Of a stretch of DNA of 11,374 nucleotides, positions 5,604 to 11,374 are shown one piece after another. The notes under the pieces were generated by a model. That model did not search any database and was not told the DNA's origin. It worked only from the letters and a program-made list of their open reading frames with translations. Source of the DNA: an uncultured Eubacteriales bacterium (lineage in GTDB: Bacteria; Bacillota; Clostridia; Christensenellales; UBA1242); NCBI GenBank assembly GCA_948971535.1, contig CARFEX010000018.1:789-12162 (forward strand), read 5' to 3'. Position 1 is the stretch's first letter. Every line of letters begins with the position of its first letter. The position numbers were made by a program, and so were the translations under genes.

Positions 5604-5795
5604 TTAAGCATTTTCTGCTTCATAAGCACTGATTTCATTTAAGCCAAAATCTTCTGCATTTTCAGTTTCAGATTTTCTACTTTCAAATAGTTTAAAAGTG
5701 TTAGTTTCAGTATTTTTTAAATGTGCCAGAGCAAAAGCTACCAAAACAAAATCATCGTCTTCTATTTCTAATTTTGATTTTAAAACTTCAGTCAT
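5604..5795 (-). CDS. Hypothetical small acidic protein, 63 aa, between secY and adk
   Basis: I do not recognise this protein, and the standard cluster has nothing between secY and adk. The start is 17 nt after the secY stop, with a weak AAAGGA about 10 nt before the ATG. It has 15 Asp/Glu against 6 Lys/Arg. Residues 1-28 look helical with a short hydrophobic run, FVLVAFALAHL (16-26), too short for a confident membrane segment. The remainder (about 29-63) is Glu/Asn/Ser-rich and probably disordered. Codon choice (GAA, AAA, TTA, GCT) resembles the neighbouring genes, which favours a real gene over a chance frame. No cysteines and no signal peptide are seen. It could be a lineage-specific partner of the membrane/translation genes or a degraded remnant. 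Confidence 0.55.
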   Translation of the reverse strand: MTEVLKSKLEIEDDDFVLVAFALAHLKNTETNTFKLFESRKSETENAEDFGLNEISAYEAENA

Positions 5796-5812
5796 AAAAC
5801 TTAAGTCCTTTT

Positions 5813-7114
5813 TTAATTTAAAAATCCTTTATAACTTCTCATAAGCATTTGTGCTTCAAGCTGTTTGTCAAGTTCAAGCGCAACTGAAACAACAATCATA
5901 AGTCCTGTCGCACTAAATGCGTTAATAAGAACTGATGCTTGAGTAGCATCACCTATAGCTTTGAAAGCAAGTGATGGAATAAGTGCAATTACCGCAAGGA
6001 ATATTGCACCAAACAAGGTTATTTTTCCAGCAATTTTACGCAAGTGGTCAGCCGTAGGTTTTCCAGGTCTAATTCCAGGAATAAATCCACCTTGTTGTTG
6101 AATACGTTTTGAGATGTCATCAGGGTCAAAAGTAATTTTTGAATAGAAGAATGCAAAAAGCAGAATAAATACTGCAGTAAGCACAATATAAACCCAAGAA
6201 CCACTTCCTAACCATTTTGTATACCATTGGTACGCACCTGAATTAGGCCAAAATGACATTATAAGTTGTGGGAATGATAAGAGTGCGCTGGCGAATATGA
6301 TAGGCATAACCCCAGAGCCATTAACTTTGATTGGAATGTAAGTGCTTTGACCACCATACATTTTTCTACCTTTTATTTGTTTTGCGTATTGAACAGGAAC
6401 ACTTCTCTCAGCACCGTCAACAAAAACGATGAGAGCGAAAATCAATACAACAGCAACAATGAAAAGTGCAATAAACCAAAGATTATTAACGTTGCTAATA
6501 GACAATTCAATAGCTTTTTTGATTGAACTTCCAGCAGAAGATAAGATACCTACAAAGATAAGTAAGCTCATACCATTGCCGACACCGAGGTCGGTAATTC
6601 TTTCACCAATCCAAACTGTAAGCATAGCACCAGCAACAAGAATAAGAACGATACCACAACCTATAAGCCAAGTAGGCGCACCAGCCCACAAAACGTTATT
6701 AGTATCAAAACTTCCTGAATAAGCAACAACAATGCCTACTGCCTGAGCAATAGCGAGAACAAGTGCTGCTATACGAGTATATAAATTTATCTTTCTTCTT
6801 CCGTCTTCACCCTGTTTTGAAAGTCTTTCAAGAGCAGGGATAGCCACAGTTAAAAGTTGAATAACGATAGACGCAGTAATGTAAGGTGAAACTCCCAGTG
6901 CAAACACCGAACAATTCTGAAGCGCACCACCGCTAACCATATCCATAAGGTCAAAGAAACCAAAAGTTCCATTGTTGCCAACGATAGCGTCAGTATTAAA
7001 ACCAACAGCAGGCAACCAGCAACCAAGTCTATAAATCAAAAGAAGAAGAAGTGTAATCAAAATCTTCTTTCGAATGTCCTTGATTTTAAAAGCATTTGCT
7101 ATAGTCTTAAACAT
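5813..7114 (-). CDS. secY: Protein translocase subunit SecY
   Basis: SecY forms the protein-conducting channel of the SecYEG translocon in the cytoplasmic membrane. The 433 residues fit the family, with about ten hydrophobic segments (the first at roughly 16-36, the last at about 395-415). Recognisable signatures are SGGALQNCSVFALGVSPYIT (61-80), which includes the plug/TM2a region, GEDGRRKIN (102-110), IPIKVNGSGVMPIIFA (260-275) and QQGGFIPGIRPGKPT (340-354), the large cytosolic loop that binds SecA and ribosomes. The C-terminus RSYKGFLN is also typical. The gene is translationally coupled to rplO: the rplO stop and the secY start share a base (TAATG), and the ribosome binding site GAGGAG lies in the last rplO codons. 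An unknown small gene follows instead of adk. Confidence 0.99.
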   Translation of the reverse strand: MFKTIANAFKIKDIRKKILITLLLLLIYRLGCWLPAVGFNTDAIVGNNGTFGFFDLMDMVSGGALQNCSVFALGVSPYITASIVIQLLTVAIPALERLSKQGEDGRRKINLYTRIAALVLAIAQAVGIVVAYSGSFDTNNVLWAGAPTWLIGCGIVLILVAGAMLTVWIGERITDLGVGNGMSLLIFVGILSSAGSSIKKAIELSISNVNNLWFIALFIVAVVLIFALIVFVDGAERSVPVQYAKQIKGRKMYGGQSTYIPIKVNGSGVMPIIFASALLSFPQLIMSFWPNSGAYQWYTKWLGSGSWVYIVLTAVFILLFAFFYSKITFDPDDISKRIQQQGGFIPGIRPGKPTADHLRKIAGKITLFGAIFLAVIALIPSLAFKAIGDATQASVLINAFSATGLMIVVSVALELDKQLEAQMLMRSYKGFLN

Positions 7115-7560
7115 TATAACTCCTCAATCTTTCCGCCAACTTTCTCAATTTTTTCTCTTGCTTGTTTAGTAACTTTGTTTGCTTTGATAGTGAGAGGCTT
7201 AGTAAGCTGTCCATCACCAAGCACTTTTAATCCATAAGGAGCACGCTTGCCAACAAATCTTGTTTCGTAAAGAAGTTCTTCTGTAATAACAGTGTTAGCT
7301 TCAAAACATTCAAGTTCGCCAACGTTTATGCAAGCATAGCCTTTCTTGAAATTCTTGTTATTAAATCCGCGAATAGGGATTTTTCTGATAAGAGGGATAT
7401 TTCCGCCTTCAAAACCAGGTCTAACTCCACCGCCACTTCTAGCGTTTTGACCTTTGTGTCCTTTTCCGCTTGTTTTACCGATACCACTTCCGATACCTCT
7501 ACCAACTCTAACTTTTTTAGTAGTAGCACCTTCAGCAGGTTTGATATTTCCGATTTGCAT
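7114..7560 (-). CDS. rplO: 50S ribosomal protein L15
   Basis: L15 binds 23S rRNA late in large-subunit assembly. The protein is 148 residues, a usual length. The Gly/Arg/Lys-rich N-terminal extension, VRVGRGIGSGIGKTSGKGHK (17-36), threads into rRNA. GGGVRPGFEGGNIPLIRKIP (43-62) is conserved, and the C-terminal globular part (about 77-148) includes GLKVLGDGQLTKPLTI. The frame is open 12 codons further upstream, into rpmD, but the start is the ATG at 7560: it lies 6 nt after a perfect AGGAGG and begins with the canonical MQIGNIKPAEGA. It overlaps secY by one base. Confidence 0.99.
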   Translation of the reverse strand: MQIGNIKPAEGATTKKVRVGRGIGSGIGKTSGKGHKGQNARSGGGVRPGFEGGNIPLIRKIPIRGFNNKNFKKGYACINVGELECFEANTVITEELLYETRFVGKRAPYGLKVLGDGQLTKPLTIKANKVTKQAREKIEKVGGKIEEL

Positions 7561-7570
7561 AATATTCCTC

Positions 7571-7768
7571 CTACTTAACCTCTTCAACCTTAACAAGGTG
7601 CTTTACGTGGAATAAGCTACCACGGATAGCATCATTGTCAGGAAGAAGTTTTGATTGGTTGAGTTTTTTAAGTCCAAGAGCTTCAATAATAAGAGCTTGT
7701 TTTTTGTTATAGCCAATAGTACTTTTTACCAAAGTAACTTTAAGCATTTTTTGTTTTTTGTCTGCCAT
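7571..7768 (-). CDS. rpmD: 50S ribosomal protein L30
   Basis: L30 is a small protein of the large subunit, in a position that some bacteria have lost. The 65 residues contain the family core LKVTLVKSTIGYNKKQALIIEALGLKKLNQSK (9-40), the DNDAIRGSLFHVKHLVKVEE segment (44-63) and nothing else. The first seven residues (MADKKQK) are a short Lys-rich addition before a second Met at position 8. The upstream ATG is preferred because GGAG lies 10 nt before it, but Met8 remains possible. It starts 19 nt after rpsE and ends 10 nt before rplO. Confidence 0.96.
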   Translation of the reverse strand: MADKKQKMLKVTLVKSTIGYNKKQALIIEALGLKKLNQSKLLPDNDAIRGSLFHVKHLVKVEEVK

Positions 7769-7787
7769 AATTATCTATCTCCTTTCC

Positions 7788-8381
7788 TTAAATTTCTTGA
7801 ACAGATTTACCACGGCGAGCGGCAATCTCTTCCTTTGTTCTAAGCGACAAAAGTCCTTGCATAGTTGCTTTTACGCAGTTAATTTTGTTTGAAGAACCAT
7901 GTCTTTTTGTAACGATGTTCTTGATACCTGCAAGTTCGAGAACAGAACGAGCTGAACCACCTGCAATAACTCCAGTACCAGCAGGAGCTGGAAGCATCAA
8001 AATTCTTGTAGATGAGAATTTACCAATGTTTTCATGAGGAATAGTTCCGTCAACGATTGGAATTCTAACCATACTTTTCTTTGCCATAGTTGTTGCTTTT
8101 TCAATAGCACCAGATACTTCTTTAGCTTTTCCAATAGCAAGACCAACACGGCCTTTTCCGTCTCCTACAACAACGAGTGCAGAGAAACGAAGGGTACGAC
8201 CACCTTTAACAACCTTTGTAACACGTCTTACAGAAACAACTTTCTTTTCGAATTCGCTATCTTCACGTCTTGTAGGTCTGTCTTTGCGGTCAAATTTCTT
8301 GTCTTTGAAAGAAGGTTTTCTACCTTGTCCGTTTTCAGAAGTAACCTTTTTTGTTTCAACTTCATTATTCATTTCTGTCAT
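7788..8381 (-). CDS. rpsE: 30S ribosomal protein S5, with charged N-terminal extension
   Basis: S5 lies at the mRNA entry site of the small subunit and affects decoding accuracy. The double-stranded RNA-binding-like domain spans VVSVRRVTKVVKGGRTLRFS (48-67) to KAKEVSGAIEKA (85-96), and the C-terminal domain contains PAPAGTGVIAGGSARSVLEL (131-150) and KRHGSSNKINCVKATMQGL (159-177). At 197 residues it is about 30 longer than the Bacillus protein. The extra part is a charged, probably disordered N-terminus (residues 1-40, rich in Lys, Arg, Asp and Glu). The start is firm: AGGAGG lies 5 nt before the ATG, and this ribosome binding site overlaps the rplR stop codon. Confidence 0.98.
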   Translation of the reverse strand: MTEMNNEVETKKVTSENGQGRKPSFKDKKFDRKDRPTRREDSEFEKKVVSVRRVTKVVKGGRTLRFSALVVVGDGKGRVGLAIGKAKEVSGAIEKATTMAKKSMVRIPIVDGTIPHENIGKFSSTRILMLPAPAGTGVIAGGSARSVLELAGIKNIVTKRHGSSNKINCVKATMQGLLSLRTKEEIAARRGKSVQEI

Positions 8382-8390
8382 GATTTCCTC

Positions 8391-8759
8391 CTAAAACTTG
8401 AGTCCAGCTTCTCTAGCACCATCAGCTAAAGCCTGAACACGTCCAATGTAAATATAACCGCCTCTGTCAAAAACAACTTCGTTGATTTTTTTCTTAAGAG
8501 CTTTCTTTGCAAGAGTTTCACCAACAAGTTTAGCTTGTTCGGTTTTAGTTTTTCCTGCAAGGCTAGCTTTGATTTCAGGGTCAACAGTAGAAGCACTAAC
8601 GATAGTAACTCCCTTTGTATCGTCAATAATTTGAGCATAGATTTCTTTAAGACTTCTAAAAACGCAAAGACGAGGTCTGTCGCTAGTACCAGAAATCTTG
8701 TTTCTTACTCGTTTATGACGAACAAGTCTTTCTTGATTTTTATCACTTTTACTAATCAT
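8391..8759 (-). CDS. rplR: 50S ribosomal protein L18
   Basis: L18 binds 5S rRNA together with L5 and helps place it in the large subunit. At 122 residues it is the usual length. It has a basic N-terminus with RLVRHKRVRNKISGTSDRPRLCVFRS (11-36) and the conserved C-terminal block VVFDRGGYIYIGRVQALADGAREAGLKF (95-122). AGGAGG lies 7 nt before the ATG. It is packed between rplF (11-nt gap) and rpsE (9-nt gap). Confidence 0.99.
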   Translation of the reverse strand: MISKSDKNQERLVRHKRVRNKISGTSDRPRLCVFRSLKEIYAQIIDDTKGVTIVSASTVDPEIKASLAGKTKTEQAKLVGETLAKKALKKKINEVVFDRGGYIYIGRVQALADGAREAGLKF

Positions 8760-8770
8760 TGTCCTTCCTC

Positions 8771-9319
8771 CTACTTCTTGCCCTTACCAGCAGTTTTGCC
8801 GACTTTTCTAATAACAACTTGGTCAGAGTATCTAACACCATAACCATGGTATGGTTCAACAGGTCTTAAATCCTTGATGTTTGAAGCAAATTGACCAACA
8901 TTTTGTTTATCAATTCCGCTAACAGCGATTTCAGTAACAGATGGGCAAGCCACTTGAATATCACTAGGAATGATAATTTCTACAGGGTGAGAGAAACCAA
9001 GGTTAAGCATAAGTTTGTTTCCGCTAACACTAGCCTTGTAACCTACACCTGCGATAAGCAATGTTTTCTTAAAACCTTCGCTAACACCTACAACCATGTT
9101 GTTTGCAAGAGCTCTGTAAAGACCGTGTTTTGCATTGCTATCTTGAGTATTTTTGATAACTTCAAAAGACAATTCTTGTCCATTGATGTTAGTCTTAATA
9201 TTTTTGTCTATTTCTTGTGTTAAAGTACCTTTAGGACCGCTAATAGTGAGAACATTGTTTTCAATTTTAGCGCTAACCCCAGCAGGCATAACAATCAATT
9301 TTTTACCAATTCTTGACAT
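8771..9319 (-). CDS. rplF: 50S ribosomal protein L6
   Basis: L6 binds 23S rRNA near the factor-binding site and is needed for late large-subunit assembly. The protein is 182 residues with two similar domains. The start MSRIGKKLIVMPAGV is canonical, with GLYRALANNMVVGVSEGFKKTLLIAGVGY (66-94) at the domain junction. The C-terminal signature reads LRPVEPYHGYGVRYSDQVVIRKVGK (151-175). Most bacterial L6 proteins have EPYKGKG here, so His158 and Tyr160 replace two usually conserved lysines. The frame is open 15 codons further upstream into rpsH, but AAGGAGG lies 5 nt before the ATG at 9319, which is chosen as the start. Confidence 0.99.
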   Translation of the reverse strand: MSRIGKKLIVMPAGVSAKIENNVLTISGPKGTLTQEIDKNIKTNINGQELSFEVIKNTQDSNAKHGLYRALANNMVVGVSEGFKKTLLIAGVGYKASVSGNKLMLNLGFSHPVEIIIPSDIQVACPSVTEIAVSGIDKQNVGQFASNIKDLRPVEPYHGYGVRYSDQVVIRKVGKTAGKGKK

Positions 9320-9329
9320 TACAGCCTCC

Positions 9330-9728
9330 TTACCATACATAAGCGAGAACTTCGCCACCAACATTCAATTCTCTTGCAACTTTATCAGTAACAATACCTT
9401 TGTTTGTTGAGATGATAGCGATTCCAAGTCCGCTTATAACTTTTGGAAGTTTTTCTTTTTGAGCGTAAACACGAAGACCAGGTTTAGAAATTCTTTTAAG
9501 TCCTTGTATTACACTTTCACCAGCCTCGTCATACTTAAGAGTAACAAGGATGTTTTTCTTATTACCATCTTTAACTTCTTCGAAAGAAGCAATGTAACCC
9601 TCTTGAAGAAGGATTTTAGCTATTGAAGCTTTCTCATTAGATGCAGGAATAATCACGTTATCGTGCTTTGCTTGTAAAGCATTGCGGATTCTAGTGAGCA
9701 TATCTGCGATTGGGTCTGTAACTAACAT
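9330..9728 (-). CDS. rpsH: 30S ribosomal protein S8
   Basis: S8 binds the central domain of 16S rRNA; in E. coli it also represses the spc operon by binding rplE mRNA. The protein is 132 residues, the family length. It begins MLVTDPIADMLTRIRNALQA (1-20) and includes ISKPGLRVYAQKEKLPKV (80-97). It ends with the signature GLGIAIISTNKGIVTD (100-115) and GGEVLAYVW. An upstream GTG extends the frame by seven codons, but AAGGAGG lies 6 nt before the ATG at 9728 and the family start matches this Met. Gaps of 14 nt to rpsN and 10 nt to rplF show co-transcription. Confidence 0.99.
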   Translation of the reverse strand: MLVTDPIADMLTRIRNALQAKHDNVIIPASNEKASIAKILLQEGYIASFEEVKDGNKKNILVTLKYDEAGESVIQGLKRISKPGLRVYAQKEKLPKVISGLGIAIISTNKGIVTDKVARELNVGGEVLAYVW

Positions 9729-9742
9729 ATTATTCCTCCTTC

Positions 9743-9928
9743 TTACCAACTTGCCTTTTTAACGCCAGGAATTTCCCCTTTGTTAGCAAGGTCACGGAAA
9801 CAAACTCTGCAAATACCATACTTCTTTAAAACGGCGTGTGGTCTTCCGCAAAGACTGCAACGTGTATATTCACGAGATTTATACTTTTGAGTTCTTTTTT
9901 GTTTTTCAACTAATGCTTTTCTTGCCAT
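9743..9928 (-). CDS. rpsN: 30S ribosomal protein S14, short zinc type
   Basis: S14 sits in the head of the small subunit. The protein is 61 residues, the short form (type Z, as in Bacillus and Thermus). Zinc ligands Cys24, Cys27, Cys40 and Cys43 are intact (CSLCGR and CRVCFR). The C-terminus LANKGEIPGVKKASW is exact for the family. AGGAG lies 6-7 nt before the ATG, overlapping the end of rplE 9 nt upstream. A zinc-independent long S14 paralogue, if the genome has one, is not in this window. Confidence 0.99.
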   Translation of the reverse strand: MARKALVEKQKRTQKYKSREYTRCSLCGRPHAVLKKYGICRVCFRDLANKGEIPGVKKASW

Positions 9929-9937
9929 AATTTACTC

Positions 9938-10489
9938 CTATTTAGCAAAAGGCAAACCAAGTGCCTTCAAAAGTGCTTTTGCTTCTTCGTTAGTCTTAGC
10001 AGTAGTAACGAAAGTAATATCAAAACCTCTGATTTTTTCGACTTTTTCATAAACGATTTCAGGGAAGATAAGTTGTTCTTTGATACCCATAGAATAATTT
10101 CCACGACCATCGAAAGATTTTTCAGAAATTCCCTTAAAGTCTCTAACTCTAGGAAGAGCGATAGAAGTGAGTCTATCGAAGAACTCATACATACGGTCTC
10201 CTCTAAGTGTAACTTTTGCACCAATCTTTTGACCTTCTCTCAAAGCGAAGTTAGAGATTGATTTTTTAGCAGTTGTAACTACAGGTTTTTGACCTGAGAT
10301 AACTGCAAGTTCATCAACAGCGATGTTAAAGCTTTTTGAGTTACCCTTAACTTCACCAAGTCCCATGTTAAGTACAATTTTAACAAGCTTAGGAACTTCC
10401 ATAGGGTTCTTGTAGCCAAATTGTTCTACAAGAGCAGGAACTACTTCTTGCTTATATTTAACTGCAATTCTGTTTTGTTCTTTTGCCAT
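9938..10489 (-). CDS. rplE: 50S ribosomal protein L5
   Basis: L5 binds 5S rRNA and contacts the P-site tRNA and S13 across the subunit interface. The protein is 183 residues. Conserved parts are NPMEVPKLVKIVLNMGLGE (28-46), KKSISNFALREGQKIGAKVTLRGDRMYEFFDRL (75-107), ALPRVRDFKGIS (111-122) and the DITFVTTAKTNEEAKALL segment (157-174). AGGAGA lies 9 nt before the ATG. In E. coli the S8 repressor site lies around the start of this gene; I could not recognise a convincing S8-type helix here by eye. Confidence 0.99.
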   Translation of the reverse strand: MAKEQNRIAVKYKQEVVPALVEQFGYKNPMEVPKLVKIVLNMGLGEVKGNSKSFNIAVDELAVISGQKPVVTTAKKSISNFALREGQKIGAKVTLRGDRMYEFFDRLTSIALPRVRDFKGISEKSFDGRGNYSMGIKEQLIFPEIVYEKVEKIRGFDITFVTTAKTNEEAKALLKALGLPFAK

Positions 10490-10501
10490 ATTTGTTTTCT
10501 C

Positions 10502-11017
10502 CTATTTGCTTGCTTTCTTTGTAGTAGATGTCGACTTTTTGGTTTCAGTTTTAACTTCTTTAGTCTCAACTTTAGCTTTTTTAGCCTCAGTCTTAACTTC
10601 TTTCTTTTCAGCGCTGCCAGCTTGCTTTAAGGTAGCACCTTTAAGCTCATTTGCTGATTTGATAGTTTTTTTGTTTTCTTTCTTGCTTGCTTTAGTAAAT
10701 TCTTTATCAAGAGCAACTTTACATTTTTTGCAAACACGAACTTTCTTGCCGTTGATAACTTCGTGACCAACTCTAGAAGCTTTGCCACAACCTGGGCAAA
10801 CTACCATAACATTTGAAGCTTCCATTGGAGCAGGTTTCTTAACGATTCCGCCCTTGTCTTGTTGGCTTCTTGGTTTGTTATGTTTAGTTACGATATTGAT
10901 GTTTTCAACAACAACTTTGTTTTCCTTTGACAAAACTTTAACAACTTTGCCAGTTTTGCCTTTATCTTTTCCAGTGATAACGAGAACGTTATCGCCAGTT
11001 TTAATTGTCATAGTCAT
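10502..11017 (-). CDS. rplX: 50S ribosomal protein L24, with long Lys-rich C-terminal tail
   Basis: L24 is an early assembly protein that binds 23S rRNA near the tunnel exit. Residues 1-103 are the normal protein: the KOW motif TGDNVLVITGKDKGKTGKVVKV (7-28), VENINIVTKHNKP (37-49), and a zinc-ribbon-like end with CPGC (74-77) and CKKC (96-99). About 68 further residues (104-171) consist mostly of Lys, Glu, Thr, Ala and Ser. They include an imperfect 14-residue repeat beginning KEVKTE at 139 and again at 153. The tail is probably disordered and resembles the basic tails of nucleic-acid-binding proteins. It uses the same AT-rich codons as the body, and no frameshift is needed. GGAGG lies 5 nt before the first ATG, so Met1 is preferred over Met3. 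Confidence 0.97.
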   Translation of the reverse strand: MTMTIKTGDNVLVITGKDKGKTGKVVKVLSKENKVVVENINIVTKHNKPRSQQDKGGIVKKPAPMEASNVMVVCPGCGKASRVGHEVINGKKVRVCKKCKVALDKEFTKASKKENKKTIKSANELKGATLKQAGSAEKKEVKTEAKKAKVETKEVKTETKKSTSTTKKASK

Positions 11018-11029
11018 AACGTCCTCCTC

Positions 11030-11374
11030 CTATATAACGTCCGGAGCGAGAGATATTATTTTCATATATCCCTTGTCACGGAGTTCTCTTGCGATTGGTC
11101 CAAATACACGAGTTCCCTTAGGTTGCTTTTGGTTATCAATGATAACAGCAGCATTGTCATCAAATCTGATGTGAGAACCATCTTGTCTACGTAAACCCTT
11201 TGAAGAGCGAACGATAACAGCTTTAACAACATCGCCTTTCTTAACAGTTCCACCAGGGATAGCTTTCTTAACAGAAGCAACGATAACATCACCTATGTTT
11301 CCACTTCTTCTGAAAGAACCACCAAGAACTCTGATACACATAATTTCTTTTGCACCAGTGTTGTCAGCAACTTT
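11030..11374 (-). CDS. rplN: 50S ribosomal protein L14, 5' end outside the window
   Basis: L14 binds 23S rRNA at the subunit interface, beside L19. The visible 114 residues start at KVADNTGAKEIMCIRVLGGS and run to the typical C-terminus ISLAPDVI. GTRVFGPIARELRDKGYMKI is near the end. The usual protein is about 122 residues, so only about eight (normally MIQ..TRL) are missing beyond base 11374. The ATG at 11341 is an internal methionine, since the conserved reading continues upstream to the window edge. The gene ends 12 nt before rplX, and the spc operon evidently continues beyond the window. Confidence 0.98.
   Translation of the reverse strand, partial: KVADNTGAKEIMCIRVLGGSFRRSGNIGDVIVASVKKAIPGGTVKKGDVVKAVIVRSSKGLRRQDGSHIRFDDNAAVIIDNQKQPKGTRVFGPIARELRDKGYMKIISLAPDVI

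Noticed and set aside
6429..6722. 97-codon plus-strand frame inside secY
   Set aside because: Antisense shadow of secY with no ribosome binding site and no recognisable protein; the minus-strand frame is unambiguous.
7561..7596. 12-codon upstream extension of rplO
   Set aside because: It overlaps rpmD, and a perfect AGGAGG precedes the ATG at 7560, which begins the normal L15 sequence.
9320..9364. 15-codon upstream extension of rplF
   Set aside because: It overlaps rpsH and does not match the L6 family; a strong ribosome binding site precedes the internal ATG at 9319.
1..11374. CRISPR array, tRNA or rRNA gene, insertion sequence, prophage or attachment site
   Set aside because: No regular spaced repeats, no tRNA-like arm pattern, no transposase and no flanking direct repeats were seen; the window is housekeeping genes.

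Overview
This window is almost entirely a ribosomal protein/secretion gene cluster read from the minus strand. In transcription order, right to left, it carries rplN (5' end cut off by the window edge), rplX, rplE, rpsN, rpsH, rplF, rplR, rpsE, rpmD, rplO, secY, a 63-codon unknown gene, a 204-nt gene-free leader, adk, map, a KOW-domain gene, infA, rpmJ, rpsM, rpsK, rpsD, rpoA and rplQ. This is the spc operon running into the alpha operon.

The organism is most likely an AT-rich member of the Bacillota, probably class Clostridia. The support is the gene order adk-map-KOW gene-infA-rpmJ-rpsM-rpsK-rpsD-rpoA-rplQ, with rpsD inside the alpha operon (in Bacillus subtilis it lies elsewhere). Other support is the short zinc-type S14, near-consensus AGGAGG ribosome binding sites before nearly every gene, and an L17 with an internal insertion. 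The genus cannot be read from the sequence; an uncultured gut-type clostridium is a guess.

Layout. Bases 1-350 hold one plus-strand gene for an unrecognised 82-residue protein with an Asp-rich tail. It has a very strong ribosome binding site and a perfect 13-bp inverted repeat upstream. Bases 373-404 form a hairpin flanked by T-runs on both strands, which can end both this gene and the converging cluster. Bases 443-5399 are rplQ back to adk, packed with gaps of 28 nt or less and some overlaps. Bases 5400-5603 are the only long gene-free stretch; on the minus strand they contain several inverted repeats and a possible weak promoter. Bases 5604-11374 are the small unknown gene, secY and the spc ribosomal proteins.

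Together the genes make small- and large-subunit ribosomal proteins, an initiation factor (IF-1), the SecY translocon channel, adenylate kinase, methionine aminopeptidase and the RNA polymerase alpha subunit. Cysteine pairs that could hold zinc are intact in S4, S14, L24, L36 and adenylate kinase. Nothing here amounts to a new biological system. The parts that do not fit the standard cluster are the 63-codon gene with the leader before adk, the 82-codon gene with its palindrome, and lineage-specific extensions on L24, S5 and L17.
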